Assembly (NCBI GenBank): GCA_030754475.1
Contig: JASMAE010000008.1
Coordinates: 1 to 9,603 of the forward strand
DNA: 9,603 nucleotides
Direction of reading: 5' to 3'
Source of the DNA: Rhodospirillales bacterium
GTDB taxonomy: Bacteria; Pseudomonadota; Alphaproteobacteria; Rhodospirillales; JASLLV01
Part shown: positions 1 to 5,877 of the stretch, in pieces
Position numbering within the stretch: position 1 is the stretch's first letter
Layout: the number at the start of each line of letters is the position of its first letter
Program-made: the position numbers and the translations under genes
Notes under the pieces: generated by a model
The model's input: only the letters and a program-made list of their open reading frames with translations
What the model was told of the DNA's origin: nothing
Database searches by the model: none

Positions 1-1
1 G

Positions 2-286
2 ATGGTGCGCGACTTCTTCTTCTGGCTCTGTCACCAGGACGGCCGCGCGCTTGCGGTTCCGGGAACGAACGACCACCTCGTCGGACTCGGCGACGCATGG
101 CTCGGCGCCGCGCGTTCGGCCTTTGCCGCGGCGCGGCGGGCCTGTGACGCCGAGCGCCGGAATGCGAGCGACGCGGCGCTCGGCGACTGGCGCGGAATTT
201 TCGGGGAATCCTTCCCGGCCCCCGGCGAACTTTGGAACCTGCCGGAGGCGCGAGCGCCCGTACGTCTTGCCAGCCTCGCCTCGTAA
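2..286 (+). CDS. C-terminal fragment of a probable CD-NTase-like (SMODS/CBASS-type) nucleotidyltransferase, 5' end outside window
   Basis: The reading frame is open from the left edge and stops at TAA 284-286, giving 94 visible residues. The Met encoded at 2-4 is probably internal, because no ribosome binding site can be assessed and the gene seems to enter from the left. The visible part has a Gly/Pro turn (VPGTND, residues 19-24), a long Ala-rich amphipathic helix (about 33-60), and then the pattern DWRGIFGESFP (residues 62-72). A helix rich in A/E residues followed by W-x-x-I-F-G-x-x-F/I-P near the C-terminus is what I recall from CD-NTase nucleotidyltransferases, which make cyclic oligonucleotide second messengers in CBASS anti-phage systems. 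The catalytic GS and D-x-D residues would lie outside the window, so activity cannot be judged. The gene is co-oriented with the oxidase cluster but 188 bp separates them, so a shared job is unlikely. The family call is an inference from a short C-terminal pattern; an unrelated protein remains possible. Confidence 0.5.
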   Translation: MVRDFFFWLCHQDGRALAVPGTNDHLVGLGDAWLGAARSAFAAARRACDAERRNASDAALGDWRGIFGESFPAPGELWNLPEARAPVRLASLAS

Positions 287-302
287 ACGGCTCAAACCGT
301 AT

Positions 303-318
303 GTCGCAACTTTGCGAC
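303..318. promoter_or_regulatory. Inverted repeat, candidate operator
   Basis: The sequence is GTCGCAA-CT-TTGCGAC, a perfect 7-bp inverted repeat with a 2-nt spacer. It lies in non-coding sequence 157 bp before the alpha-subunit start and about 40 bp upstream of the possible -35 box. Its size and symmetry fit a site for a dimeric helix-turn-helix regulator. Relatives of this oxidase are often controlled by LysR- or GntR-family regulators, but no regulator gene is visible here, so the cognate protein is unknown. The close spacing makes a terminator hairpin unlikely. Confidence 0.45.
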
Positions 319-356
319 GTCGTTCGGGGCCGTTATTCCGAAAACCCGACTCGCGC

Positions 357-384
357 TTGTTTCCGCCGGCGCTTCCGTGATAAG
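357..384 (+). promoter_or_regulatory. Possible sigma-70 promoter for the oxidase cluster
   Basis: A TTGTTT hexamer at 357-362 is followed, after a 16-bp spacer, by GATAAG at 379-384. Together they give a weak match to -35 and -10 boxes. Transcription would start near 391 and leave a 5' leader of about 84 nt before the ATG at 475. This is by-eye matching in GC-rich DNA, where alphaproteobacterial promoters often diverge from the E. coli consensus. Confidence 0.3.
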
Positions 385-460
385 ACGAGTCCCGTCCCGG
401 CGCGCGGAACGCGCTATTCAGTGCGTTCCCTCCCACCGAACGACGTACGTCCTCGATCCT

Positions 461-465
461 GGGAG
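461..465 (+). promoter_or_regulatory. Ribosome binding site of the alpha-subunit gene
   Basis: GGGAG lies 9 nt before ATG 475. It decides against an upstream start in the same frame at 232, which would put about 81 extra residues of unrelated composition on the protein. Confidence 0.6.
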
Positions 466-474
466 CATATTCAA

Positions 475-2229
475 ATGCGAGTGATAGGTGACGGCATCCA
501 GACGGTTGCCGAAGAGGTCGAGATCAGCTTCGACGGCGAGACGTTGAAGGCCTACGCGGGCGAAACGGTCGCGGCAAGCCTGACGGCAGCCGGAAAACTC
601 GGACTTCGCGAGACCAAGGACGGCTCGAAGCGCGGCATCTTTTGCGGAATGGGGGTGTGCAGCGAGTGCCTCGTGAGCATCGACGGCCAGCAGAACATCC
701 GCGCCTGCATGACGGGGGTGCGCGCCGGCATGCGCGTCGAAACCCAGAAGTATCCTGGCGCGATTCCAGGCTCGGACGTGCCGTACCTCGCCGAGCCGCC
801 GAGCGGCGAGATGCCGGTACACAAGCCCGACGTGCTCGTGATCGGCGGCGGGCCGGCCGGCATGTCGGCGGCCTACGCGGCCGCGTCGGCAGGCGCCGAG
901 GTCATGCTCATCGACGAGCGGCCGGCGCTCGGCGGTCAGTTCTACAAGCAATTGTCCAAGGTCTACTCCTTCGCCGAAGAGCGCGGGATGGACAAGCAGT
1001 TTCGTGCCGGCCGGGACCTGATCGATCAGGTTCGGGCCGCGGGCGTCAAGGTGTTCAGCGAGGCGCTCGTATGGGGCGCGTTCGGGCCGCAGGAGATCGC
1101 CGTGCTCGCCGATGGCGTCTCGCAGCTCTTCGAGCCCAAACAGCTCGTGCTCGCCACCGGCGCGTACGAACGCGGCTTGCCTATCCCCGGCTGGACGCTT
1201 CCGGGCTTCATGACCACCGGCGCCGCCCAGACCTTGTTGCGCTCGTATCGCGTCGCGCCCGGACGCCGCGTGCTCATGGCCGGAAACGGACCGCTCAACC
1301 TTCAGGTCGCTCATGAGCTTCTGAACGCCGGCGTCGAGGTCGTGGCGCTGGCGGAAGCCTCGAAGTTTCCCGGCCCGGGCGACATCGCCGCGGTTTGGAC
1401 GGCGCTCAGCGAATCGCCCGACCTCATGGTCGACGGCGGGCGCTACATGTGGGGGTTAAAACGCGCGGGCGTCCCCGTGCTCTACCGTCACATTGTCGTC
1501 GAGGCCCACGGCAAAGACAGGGTCGAATCTGTCACGCTCCAGAGGATCGATCGTTTCGGCAAATTGATCGAAGGCACGCGGCGCGAGTTCGAGGTCGACG
1601 CCGTGTGCGTCGGGTACGGTTTTCAGCCTTCGGCGGACGTCTCGCGTCCGCTGGGCTGCAAACACCGTTTCGATGCCGAAAAGGGGACGCTGGTCATCGA
1701 AAAGGACGGTGATTGCCAGACGAGCATTCCGGGCGTCTTCGTCGCCGGAGACTCCGGCGGCCTGGGCGGGGCCCGCGCGGCGATCGAGGAAGGGTTCATC
1801 GCCGGTTGCACGGCTGCGCGCAACCTGGACCGCGAGCTTCCGCCGGCGATCGCAAGCGAGCTCGAGATGCGCCGTCGCAAGCTCGCGAGCCACCGGCGGT
1901 TCCAAGAGGCCTTGTGGAGACTTTATCGGGCGCCGCGCCTGATGGACGAGTTGGCCACCGACAACACCCTGATCTGCCGGTGTGAGGCGGTGTCGCGGGC
2001 CGCCATCAACGAGGCGCTCGAGAGCGGCACGTCGACCGTCGGCGGCGTCAAGCGCCAAACCCGCGCCGGCATGGGCCGCTGCCAAGGACGCTACTGCGGC
2101 CCCATCATGGCGCATCTGGTGTCCGGCAGTATGGAAAGCGAGATCGAGGAGTTCTCGTTCTTTGCCCCGAGACCACCGATCAAGCCGGTCCCCATCAGTG
2201 CCATCGCCAGGAAGCCGCCGGACGAGTGA
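475..2229 (+). CDS. Alpha subunit of a HcnAB/NoxA/OoxA-type amino-acid or opine dehydrogenase: [2Fe-2S]-flavoprotein fusion, 584 aa
   Basis: This is probably the electron-accepting flavoprotein/iron-sulfur subunit of a heteromeric dehydrogenase. Residues 15-95 form a plant-type [2Fe-2S] domain (Fer2_4 type) with C57, C62, C65 and C78. A Rossmann dinucleotide motif GGGPAG (124-129) opens the flavin domain, a second motif GNGP (270-273) lies in the inner nucleotide-binding domain, and AGD (424-426) precedes a Gly-rich FAD-contact segment. The C-terminus carries CRC (C501, C503) and C536/C541, the BFD-like [2Fe-2S] ligand set of HcnB, NoxA and OoxA. In hydrogen cyanide synthase the first domain is a separate protein (HcnA), so this is a natural HcnA-HcnB fusion. 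Sarcosine oxidase alpha shares the N-terminal layout but continues into an aminomethyltransferase-like domain, which is absent. ATG 475 is chosen because GGGAG (461-465) sits 9 nt upstream and the recognisable domain begins just after; a longer frame back to 232 adds only unrelated residues. It is the first gene of the cluster. The substrate is not determined by sequence. Confidence 0.88.
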   Translation: MRVIGDGIQTVAEEVEISFDGETLKAYAGETVAASLTAAGKLGLRETKDGSKRGIFCGMGVCSECLVSIDGQQNIRACMTGVRAGMRVETQKYPGAIPGSDVPYLAEPPSGEMPVHKPDVLVIGGGPAGMSAAYAAASAGAEVMLIDERPALGGQFYKQLSKVYSFAEERGMDKQFRAGRDLIDQVRAAGVKVFSEALVWGAFGPQEIAVLADGVSQLFEPKQLVLATGAYERGLPIPGWTLPGFMTTGAAQTLLRSYRVAPGRRVLMAGNGPLNLQVAHELLNAGVEVVALAEASKFPGPGDIAAVWTALSESPDLMVDGGRYMWGLKRAGVPVLYRHIVVEAHGKDRVESVTLQRIDRFGKLIEGTRREFEVDAVCVGYGFQPSADVSRPLGCKHRFDAEKGTLVIEKDGDCQTSIPGVFVAGDSGGLGGARAAIEEGFIAGCTAARNLDRELPPAIASELEMRRRKLASHRRFQEALWRLYRAPRLMDELATDNTLICRCEAVSRAAINEALESGTSTVGGVKRQTRAGMGRCQGRYCGPIMAHLVSGSMESEIEEFSFFAPRPPIKPVPISAIARKPPDE

Positions 2230-2284
2230 GGCCGGCCCCGGGCGCACGGAACGCGCGCGGCATATTCGGGAAACGGGCGCAGAC

Positions 2285-3442
2285 GTGAGCTTCGATACCG
2301 ACGTCTTGGTCGTCGGCGGCGGAATCCTAGGCTGTTGCGTCGCCTATTTTCTGGCCCGCGACGGCGTCGACGTGGTGGTCATCGACCGCCATGACCTCAA
2401 TCATCAGGCCTCGGGTTCGAACGCGGGAAGTCTGCACGTCCAGATGGAATCGGCGCGCGCGAACCGGACCGATCCGGCGTACGTCGCCGCCATCGACCGC
2501 TCGCTCTTCGTCTTCGCCGAGGGCGTCAAGGCTTGGCAGCGACTCGCGCCGGAACTCGACCGCGACGTCGAGCTTCGCATCAGTGGCGGGCTCATGGTGG
2601 CCGAAACCGAGGCGGAATTGCGCGGCCTCGAGGCGAAGACGGAGCGCGAACGCGCGCAAGGCCTCGAAGTCGACGTCATCACGGCAACCGAGGTCCGCGC
2701 GGTCGCACCGTATCTTTCCGAACGCGTGATCGGCGCCGCGTACTGTCCACAGGAGGGAAAGATCAATCCGGCGATCGCGACTCCGTCGCTGGTTCGTGCC
2801 GCCGAACGCTTGGGCGCCCGATTCCGACGACAATGCGAGCTTGTCGCGCTCAGCCCCGAGACACGGGGCTTCACGGCCACCACGCGTCAGGGCGCGATCC
2901 GCTGCCATCGCGTGGTCAACGCCGCCGGGGCGTGGGCGAATGCGGTTACGGAAATGGTCGGAGTCCACCTTCCCACCAGCCGGCGGCCGCTCCACATGAA
3001 CGTGACCGAGACGACGACGCCGTTGGTCGGGCACTTGCTCCAGCACGCGAGCCGCCGGCTCACACTCAAACAGGCCGAAGCCGGCAACGTCCTCATCGGT
3101 GGTGCCTGGCCGGCGGGCCTTCACGCGATCACCGGCGAGGCCACCGTCCTTCGCGCCACCACCGAGTCGAACCTATGGGTGGCTACGCACCTGATTCCGG
3201 CGCTTGGCCATTTGCGATTAATGCGAACGTGGACCGCCTTCAATATCATCGTCGAGGACGCCAATCCGATCCTCGGCAAAGTGCCCCGGGTGCCCGGTTT
3301 CTACATGGCGGTACCCGCGAACTCGGGCTATACAAACGGTCCCATCTACGGGCAGCTTGTCGCCGAGGCCGTCCGCGGAAGGGACCCGTCGTTCGACATT
3401 AGCGGTTTCTCCATCGAGCGCTTCTCTGAACGGCCGTCGTAG
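2285..3442 (+). CDS. DAO-family FAD-dependent oxidoreductase, HcnC/OoxB-like beta subunit, copy 1 (385 aa)
   Basis: This is a probable catalytic subunit that oxidises a C-N bond of an amino acid, imino acid or opine, using non-covalent FAD and passing electrons to the alpha protein encoded 55 bp upstream. The N-terminus has the FAD dinucleotide motif VVGGGILG (residues 9-16) and an acidic ribose contact D34. Next comes the segment ASGSNAGSLHVQ (42-53), shared nearly letter for letter by both downstream paralogues. VVNAAG (210-215) marks the returning FAD strand, and GYTNGP (348-353) closes the FAD site near the C-terminus. Length and architecture match single-domain DAO proteins (PF01266). 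The start is GTG 2285: the next in-frame methionines lie well inside the fold, and this start gives the same N-terminus as the third copy. No strong ribosome binding site is visible. Family membership is clear; the substrate is unknown. Confidence 0.85.
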   Translation: MSFDTDVLVVGGGILGCCVAYFLARDGVDVVVIDRHDLNHQASGSNAGSLHVQMESARANRTDPAYVAAIDRSLFVFAEGVKAWQRLAPELDRDVELRISGGLMVAETEAELRGLEAKTERERAQGLEVDVITATEVRAVAPYLSERVIGAAYCPQEGKINPAIATPSLVRAAERLGARFRRQCELVALSPETRGFTATTRQGAIRCHRVVNAAGAWANAVTEMVGVHLPTSRRPLHMNVTETTTPLVGHLLQHASRRLTLKQAEAGNVLIGGAWPAGLHAITGEATVLRATTESNLWVATHLIPALGHLRLMRTWTAFNIIVEDANPILGKVPRVPGFYMAVPANSGYTNGPIYGQLVAEAVRGRDPSFDISGFSIERFSERPS

Positions 3443-3480
3443 AAAACGCGTTCGTGGCGTGGACCGAAGCATTGGAAGAC

Positions 3481-4650
3481 GTGAGCGAGATCAGGGCCGA
3501 AACGGACGTCCTTGTGGTCGGCGGCGGCATCATCGGCTGTTCGACCGCCTATTTTCTCGCTCGCGATGGCGTCGAGGCGGTCGTCGTCGATCGCGGCGAT
3601 ATCAACACCCAGGCGTCGGGGGCCAACGCGGGAAGCCTTCACGTTCAGTTCCAGTCGCACCAAGCCAAGCGCACCGACGGCGACTTTCCCGCCTACTACG
3701 AGGAAAGCACGCGCCTGTTGGGCCGCGCGGTGGCGTTCTGGCAGGAGCTGGGCGCCGAACTCGATTGCGATGTCGAGATCCACGTCGAAGGCGGCCTGAT
3801 GCTGGCCGAAAGCGAAGACCAGATGCGCTTCCTCGAAGCGAAGGTAGAACGCGAGCGGCGCCTCGGCCTGGATGTCTACATCGTGCGCGGCAACGAGATG
3901 CGCGATCTCGCCCCCTATGTGTCGGAACGCGCGATCGGCGGCGAGTTCTGCACGAACGAAGGCCGGGTGAACCCGACGCTGGCCACGCCGGCGCTGTTGC
4001 GGGGCGCGGTGCGCGCCGGTGCGCGTTTCTTTCGTCACACCGCGCTCATTGCGCTGACGCGCGAAAGCTCCGGTTTCGTCGCCCAAACGGATCGCGGTGC
4101 GATCCGCGCCAAACGGGTGGTCAACGCCGCGGGCACCGGGTCGCCTGCGGTGGCGGCGATGGCGGGAATCGAACTTCCCGTCGTGTTCGGCGAGCTATTG
4201 CACATGAACGTCAGCGAAGCAGCGGAGCCGTTCATGAATCATCTCGTCCAGCACGCCGCATACCGCCTGACCATGAAACAGGCGTCCAACGGGAACGTGA
4301 TCGTCGGCGGCGGTTGGCCCGCCGGCGCGGGCGCGGCCGGTGGCCCGCCGCGCGTGCTGCGCCCGAGCATTCAGGGGAACCTTTGGGTCGCCCAGCGGCT
4401 GGTCTCCGGGCTCGGGCATCTCCGCCTGCTCAGATGCTGGACCGGCGTCAACATCTCCACCGACGGCAAGGCCGTCCTCGGCGAGGTTCCGGCGGTGCCG
4501 GGGTTCTTCATGGCCGCGACCGGGATCGGCTACACCCTGGGGCCCCTGACGGGGCGCCTGGTGGCCTCGGCGGTTCAGGGCAAACGTGACGAGATTGACA
4601 TCCGCGCGTTTTCCATCACACGCGTCGCGAACCGCGTTCCCGCCGCCTGA
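3481..4650 (+). CDS. DAO-family FAD-dependent oxidoreductase, HcnC/OoxB-like beta subunit, copy 2 (389 aa)
   Basis: This is the second of three tandem paralogues and has the same single-domain DAO fold: VVGGGIIG (residues 12-19), acidic D37, ASGANAGSLHVQ (45-56), VVNAAG (213-218) and GYTLGP (350-355). It begins 38 bp after the first copy and is probably co-transcribed. GTG 3481 is preferred because AGACGTGAGC at 3477-3486 is identical to the start region of copy 1 (2281-2290), and it leaves only a few residues before the FAD motif. An in-frame GTG at 3454 would add nine residues but has no ribosome binding site. Compared with copy 1 it has a slightly longer, divergent stretch just after HVQ (RTDGDFPAYYEES, 64-76) and TLGP instead of TNGP by the flavin, which suggests a different substrate. 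It is presumed to use the same alpha partner; this is not shown by the sequence. Confidence 0.84.
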   Translation: MSEIRAETDVLVVGGGIIGCSTAYFLARDGVEAVVVDRGDINTQASGANAGSLHVQFQSHQAKRTDGDFPAYYEESTRLLGRAVAFWQELGAELDCDVEIHVEGGLMLAESEDQMRFLEAKVERERRLGLDVYIVRGNEMRDLAPYVSERAIGGEFCTNEGRVNPTLATPALLRGAVRAGARFFRHTALIALTRESSGFVAQTDRGAIRAKRVVNAAGTGSPAVAAMAGIELPVVFGELLHMNVSEAAEPFMNHLVQHAAYRLTMKQASNGNVIVGGGWPAGAGAAGGPPRVLRPSIQGNLWVAQRLVSGLGHLRLLRCWTGVNISTDGKAVLGEVPAVPGFFMAATGIGYTLGPLTGRLVASAVQGKRDEIDIRAFSITRVANRVPAA

Positions 4651-4653
4651 GAA

Positions 4654-4677
4654 ATGGTTTCTATGAACGACCAGTAG
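4654..4677 (+). other. Seven-codon mini-ORF overlapping the ribosome binding site of copy 3
   Basis: An ATG at 4654 opens the reading MVSMNDQ and stops at TAG 4675-4677, four bases after copy 2 ends. Its stop codon overlaps the AGGA of the ribosome binding site for the next gene. Ribosomes reading or re-initiating here could affect copy 3 translation. It may equally be chance: the site is tiny and has no Shine-Dalgarno sequence of its own. Confidence 0.2.
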
Positions 4678-4686
4678 GAAAAAGGG
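4676..4686 (+). promoter_or_regulatory. Ribosome binding site of oxidoreductase copy 3
   Basis: The purine-only run AGGAAAAAGGG lies directly before ATG 4687, with AGGA ending 7 nt from the start. It is the clearest ribosome binding site among the three paralogues; the first two use GTG starts without one. Copy 3 may therefore be translated more efficiently than copies 1 and 2. Confidence 0.6.
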
Positions 4687-5838
4687 ATGGAAACCGACGT
4701 CTTGGTCGTCGGCGGCGGCGTCATTGGTTGCGCGCTCGCTTACGAGCTTGCCCGCGAGGGAATCGAGGTCGTACTCGCCGAGCGCCACGATCTGAACACC
4801 CAGGCTTCGGGCGGCAACGCCGGAAGCCTTCACGTTCAGATCATGTCATTTCAGATGACGATCGAGGATCTCCGTTGGCGGCAAATCATCGACGGCAACG
4901 TCCGCCTCTACATAGCGGCGGTCCGAACTTGGCAGGAGCTCGCCCGGGAACTGGACTCGGACGTCGAGCTCCACGTCGAGGGCGGCCTCATGGTTGCCGA
5001 GACCCCCGACCAACTCGAAGGGCTGGAGCGCAAAGCGGCGCGCGAGCGCGCCATCGGTCTCGAAACCCACGTGGTCCGGGGAGCCGAACTCTTTGCCATC
5101 GCGCCCTATCTTTCCGACCGTCACGTGGTCGGCGCCACGATCTGCCCGATCGAGGGGCGCATCAATCCGGGTCTTGCGACGCCGGCGATCGCGCGCTCCG
5201 CCGAACGCGCGGGCGCCCGTTTCCTTCGCCACACCGTGGTCCGCGCGATCTCGCCGGATAATCGCGGCTTCGAGGTGGAGACCACGCGGGGCTCCATTCA
5301 CTGCAAACGGGTCGTCAACGCCGCCGGCCTTGGGGCGGGCGAAATTGCGGCGATGGTCGGCGTCAATATCCCGCTTGCGGCGCCGGAGGTCCTGCACATG
5401 AACGTGACCGAGCCGGCTTGCCAGTTCGTCGATCACCTGGTCCAGCACGCGGGCATGCGGCTTACGTTCAAGCAGGCATCCAATGGAAACCTGATTATCG
5501 GCGGCGGTTGGCCCGCGGTCATCGACCCGGCGACCGGCTTGCCGGCGGTCACGCGAGCCAGCGTCGAGGGCAATCTCTGGATCGCACAGCGAATCGTGCC
5601 CGAACTCGGCCATCTCAGGCTGGTGCGCACCTGGGCCGCCGTCAACGCAGGCATCAGCTCGGGCCCGATTTTGGGAGAGGTTTCCGGGCTTCCGGGCTTT
5701 TTCAACGCCGTATTCGGCGACGCCGGATACACCGCGGGACCGATCTGCGCGCGGATCGTCGTCGACGAGATGACCGGGCGCACGCCGTCCGTCGACCGCG
5801 CATCGTTCGCGATCGAGCGCGTTCACGCCAACCCGTGA
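4687..5838 (+). CDS. DAO-family FAD-dependent oxidoreductase, HcnC/OoxB-like beta subunit, copy 3 (383 aa)
   Basis: This is the third tandem paralogue and the last gene of the cluster. The FAD motif VVGGGVIG is at residues 7-14, the acidic ribose contact is E32, ASGGNAGSLHVQ spans 40-51, VVNAAG 209-214 and GYTAGP 347-352. It starts with ATG 4687 after a good ribosome binding site and 36 bp after copy 2. It is complete and ends 20 bp before the convergent ATP12 gene. Copies 2 and 3 share local wording not seen in copy 1, such as HVEGGLM and KQASNGN, so they look like the closer pair. The segment after HVQ (IMSFQMTIEDLRWRQ, 52-66) is unlike either sibling, as is the strand before the C-terminal flavin loop (NAGISSGPILGEV, 320-332). 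In this fold such regions line the substrate side of the flavin, so a distinct substrate is likely but not identifiable. Confidence 0.85.
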   Translation: METDVLVVGGGVIGCALAYELAREGIEVVLAERHDLNTQASGGNAGSLHVQIMSFQMTIEDLRWRQIIDGNVRLYIAAVRTWQELARELDSDVELHVEGGLMVAETPDQLEGLERKAARERAIGLETHVVRGAELFAIAPYLSDRHVVGATICPIEGRINPGLATPAIARSAERAGARFLRHTVVRAISPDNRGFEVETTRGSIHCKRVVNAAGLGAGEIAAMVGVNIPLAAPEVLHMNVTEPACQFVDHLVQHAGMRLTFKQASNGNLIIGGGWPAVIDPATGLPAVTRASVEGNLWIAQRIVPELGHLRLVRTWAAVNAGISSGPILGEVSGLPGFFNAVFGDAGYTAGPICARIVVDEMTGRTPSVDRASFAIERVHANP

Positions 5839-5841
5839 CGA

Positions 5842-5877
5842 CGGGGCCGCACGCGCCGTCAGGGAGACGCGGCCCCG
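5842..5877. terminator. Hairpin between convergent genes, candidate bidirectional terminator
   Basis: CGGGGCCGC (5842-5850) pairs perfectly with GCGGCCCCG (5869-5877), a 9-bp all-GC stem. Inside the 18-nt loop GTC (5858-5860) can pair with GAC (5866-5868). It begins 3 bp after the copy 3 stop and encloses the stop of the convergent ATP12 gene. No T-tract follows on either side, so termination would be of a GC-hairpin type or Rho-assisted. It may also only protect the 3' ends of the transcripts. Confidence 0.45.

Larger units (their letters stand above)
287..474 (+). other. Intergenic region upstream of the oxidase cluster
   Basis: These 188 bp separate the nucleotidyltransferase-like tail from the alpha-subunit gene. 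They hold a short ACGG/CCGT inverted repeat (287-290 with 297-300), a 16-bp inverted repeat at 303-318, a possible sigma-70 promoter at 357-384 and a ribosome binding site at 461-465. Reading frames run through the stretch (one could extend the alpha gene up to 232), but none shows recognisable protein sequence here. This is the natural place for the control region of the four-gene cluster. Confidence 0.6.

Noticed and set aside
232..474. Extended N-terminus of the alpha subunit
   Set aside because: It would overlap the upstream gene's end and run through the palindrome and promoter region; the residues do not look like a domain or signal peptide, while ATG 475 has a ribosome binding site.
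418..1314. 298-codon minus-strand frame under the alpha gene
   Set aside because: It is antisense to clear [2Fe-2S] and Rossmann motifs, and its own composition (His, Ala, Arg-rich) shows no fold or motif.
1982..2284. Extension of oxidoreductase copy 1 into the alpha-subunit gene
   Set aside because: The Arg/Ser-rich translation is a frame shadow of the alpha gene's 3' end; the FAD motif starts just after GTG 2285 as in the paralogues.
475..5838. Naming the cluster hydrogen cyanide synthase (hcnABC)
   Set aside because: The fold types match, but the same subunits occur in opine, proline and hydroxyproline dehydrogenases; the fused alpha and three betas do not match hcnABC, and nothing shows glycine as substrate.
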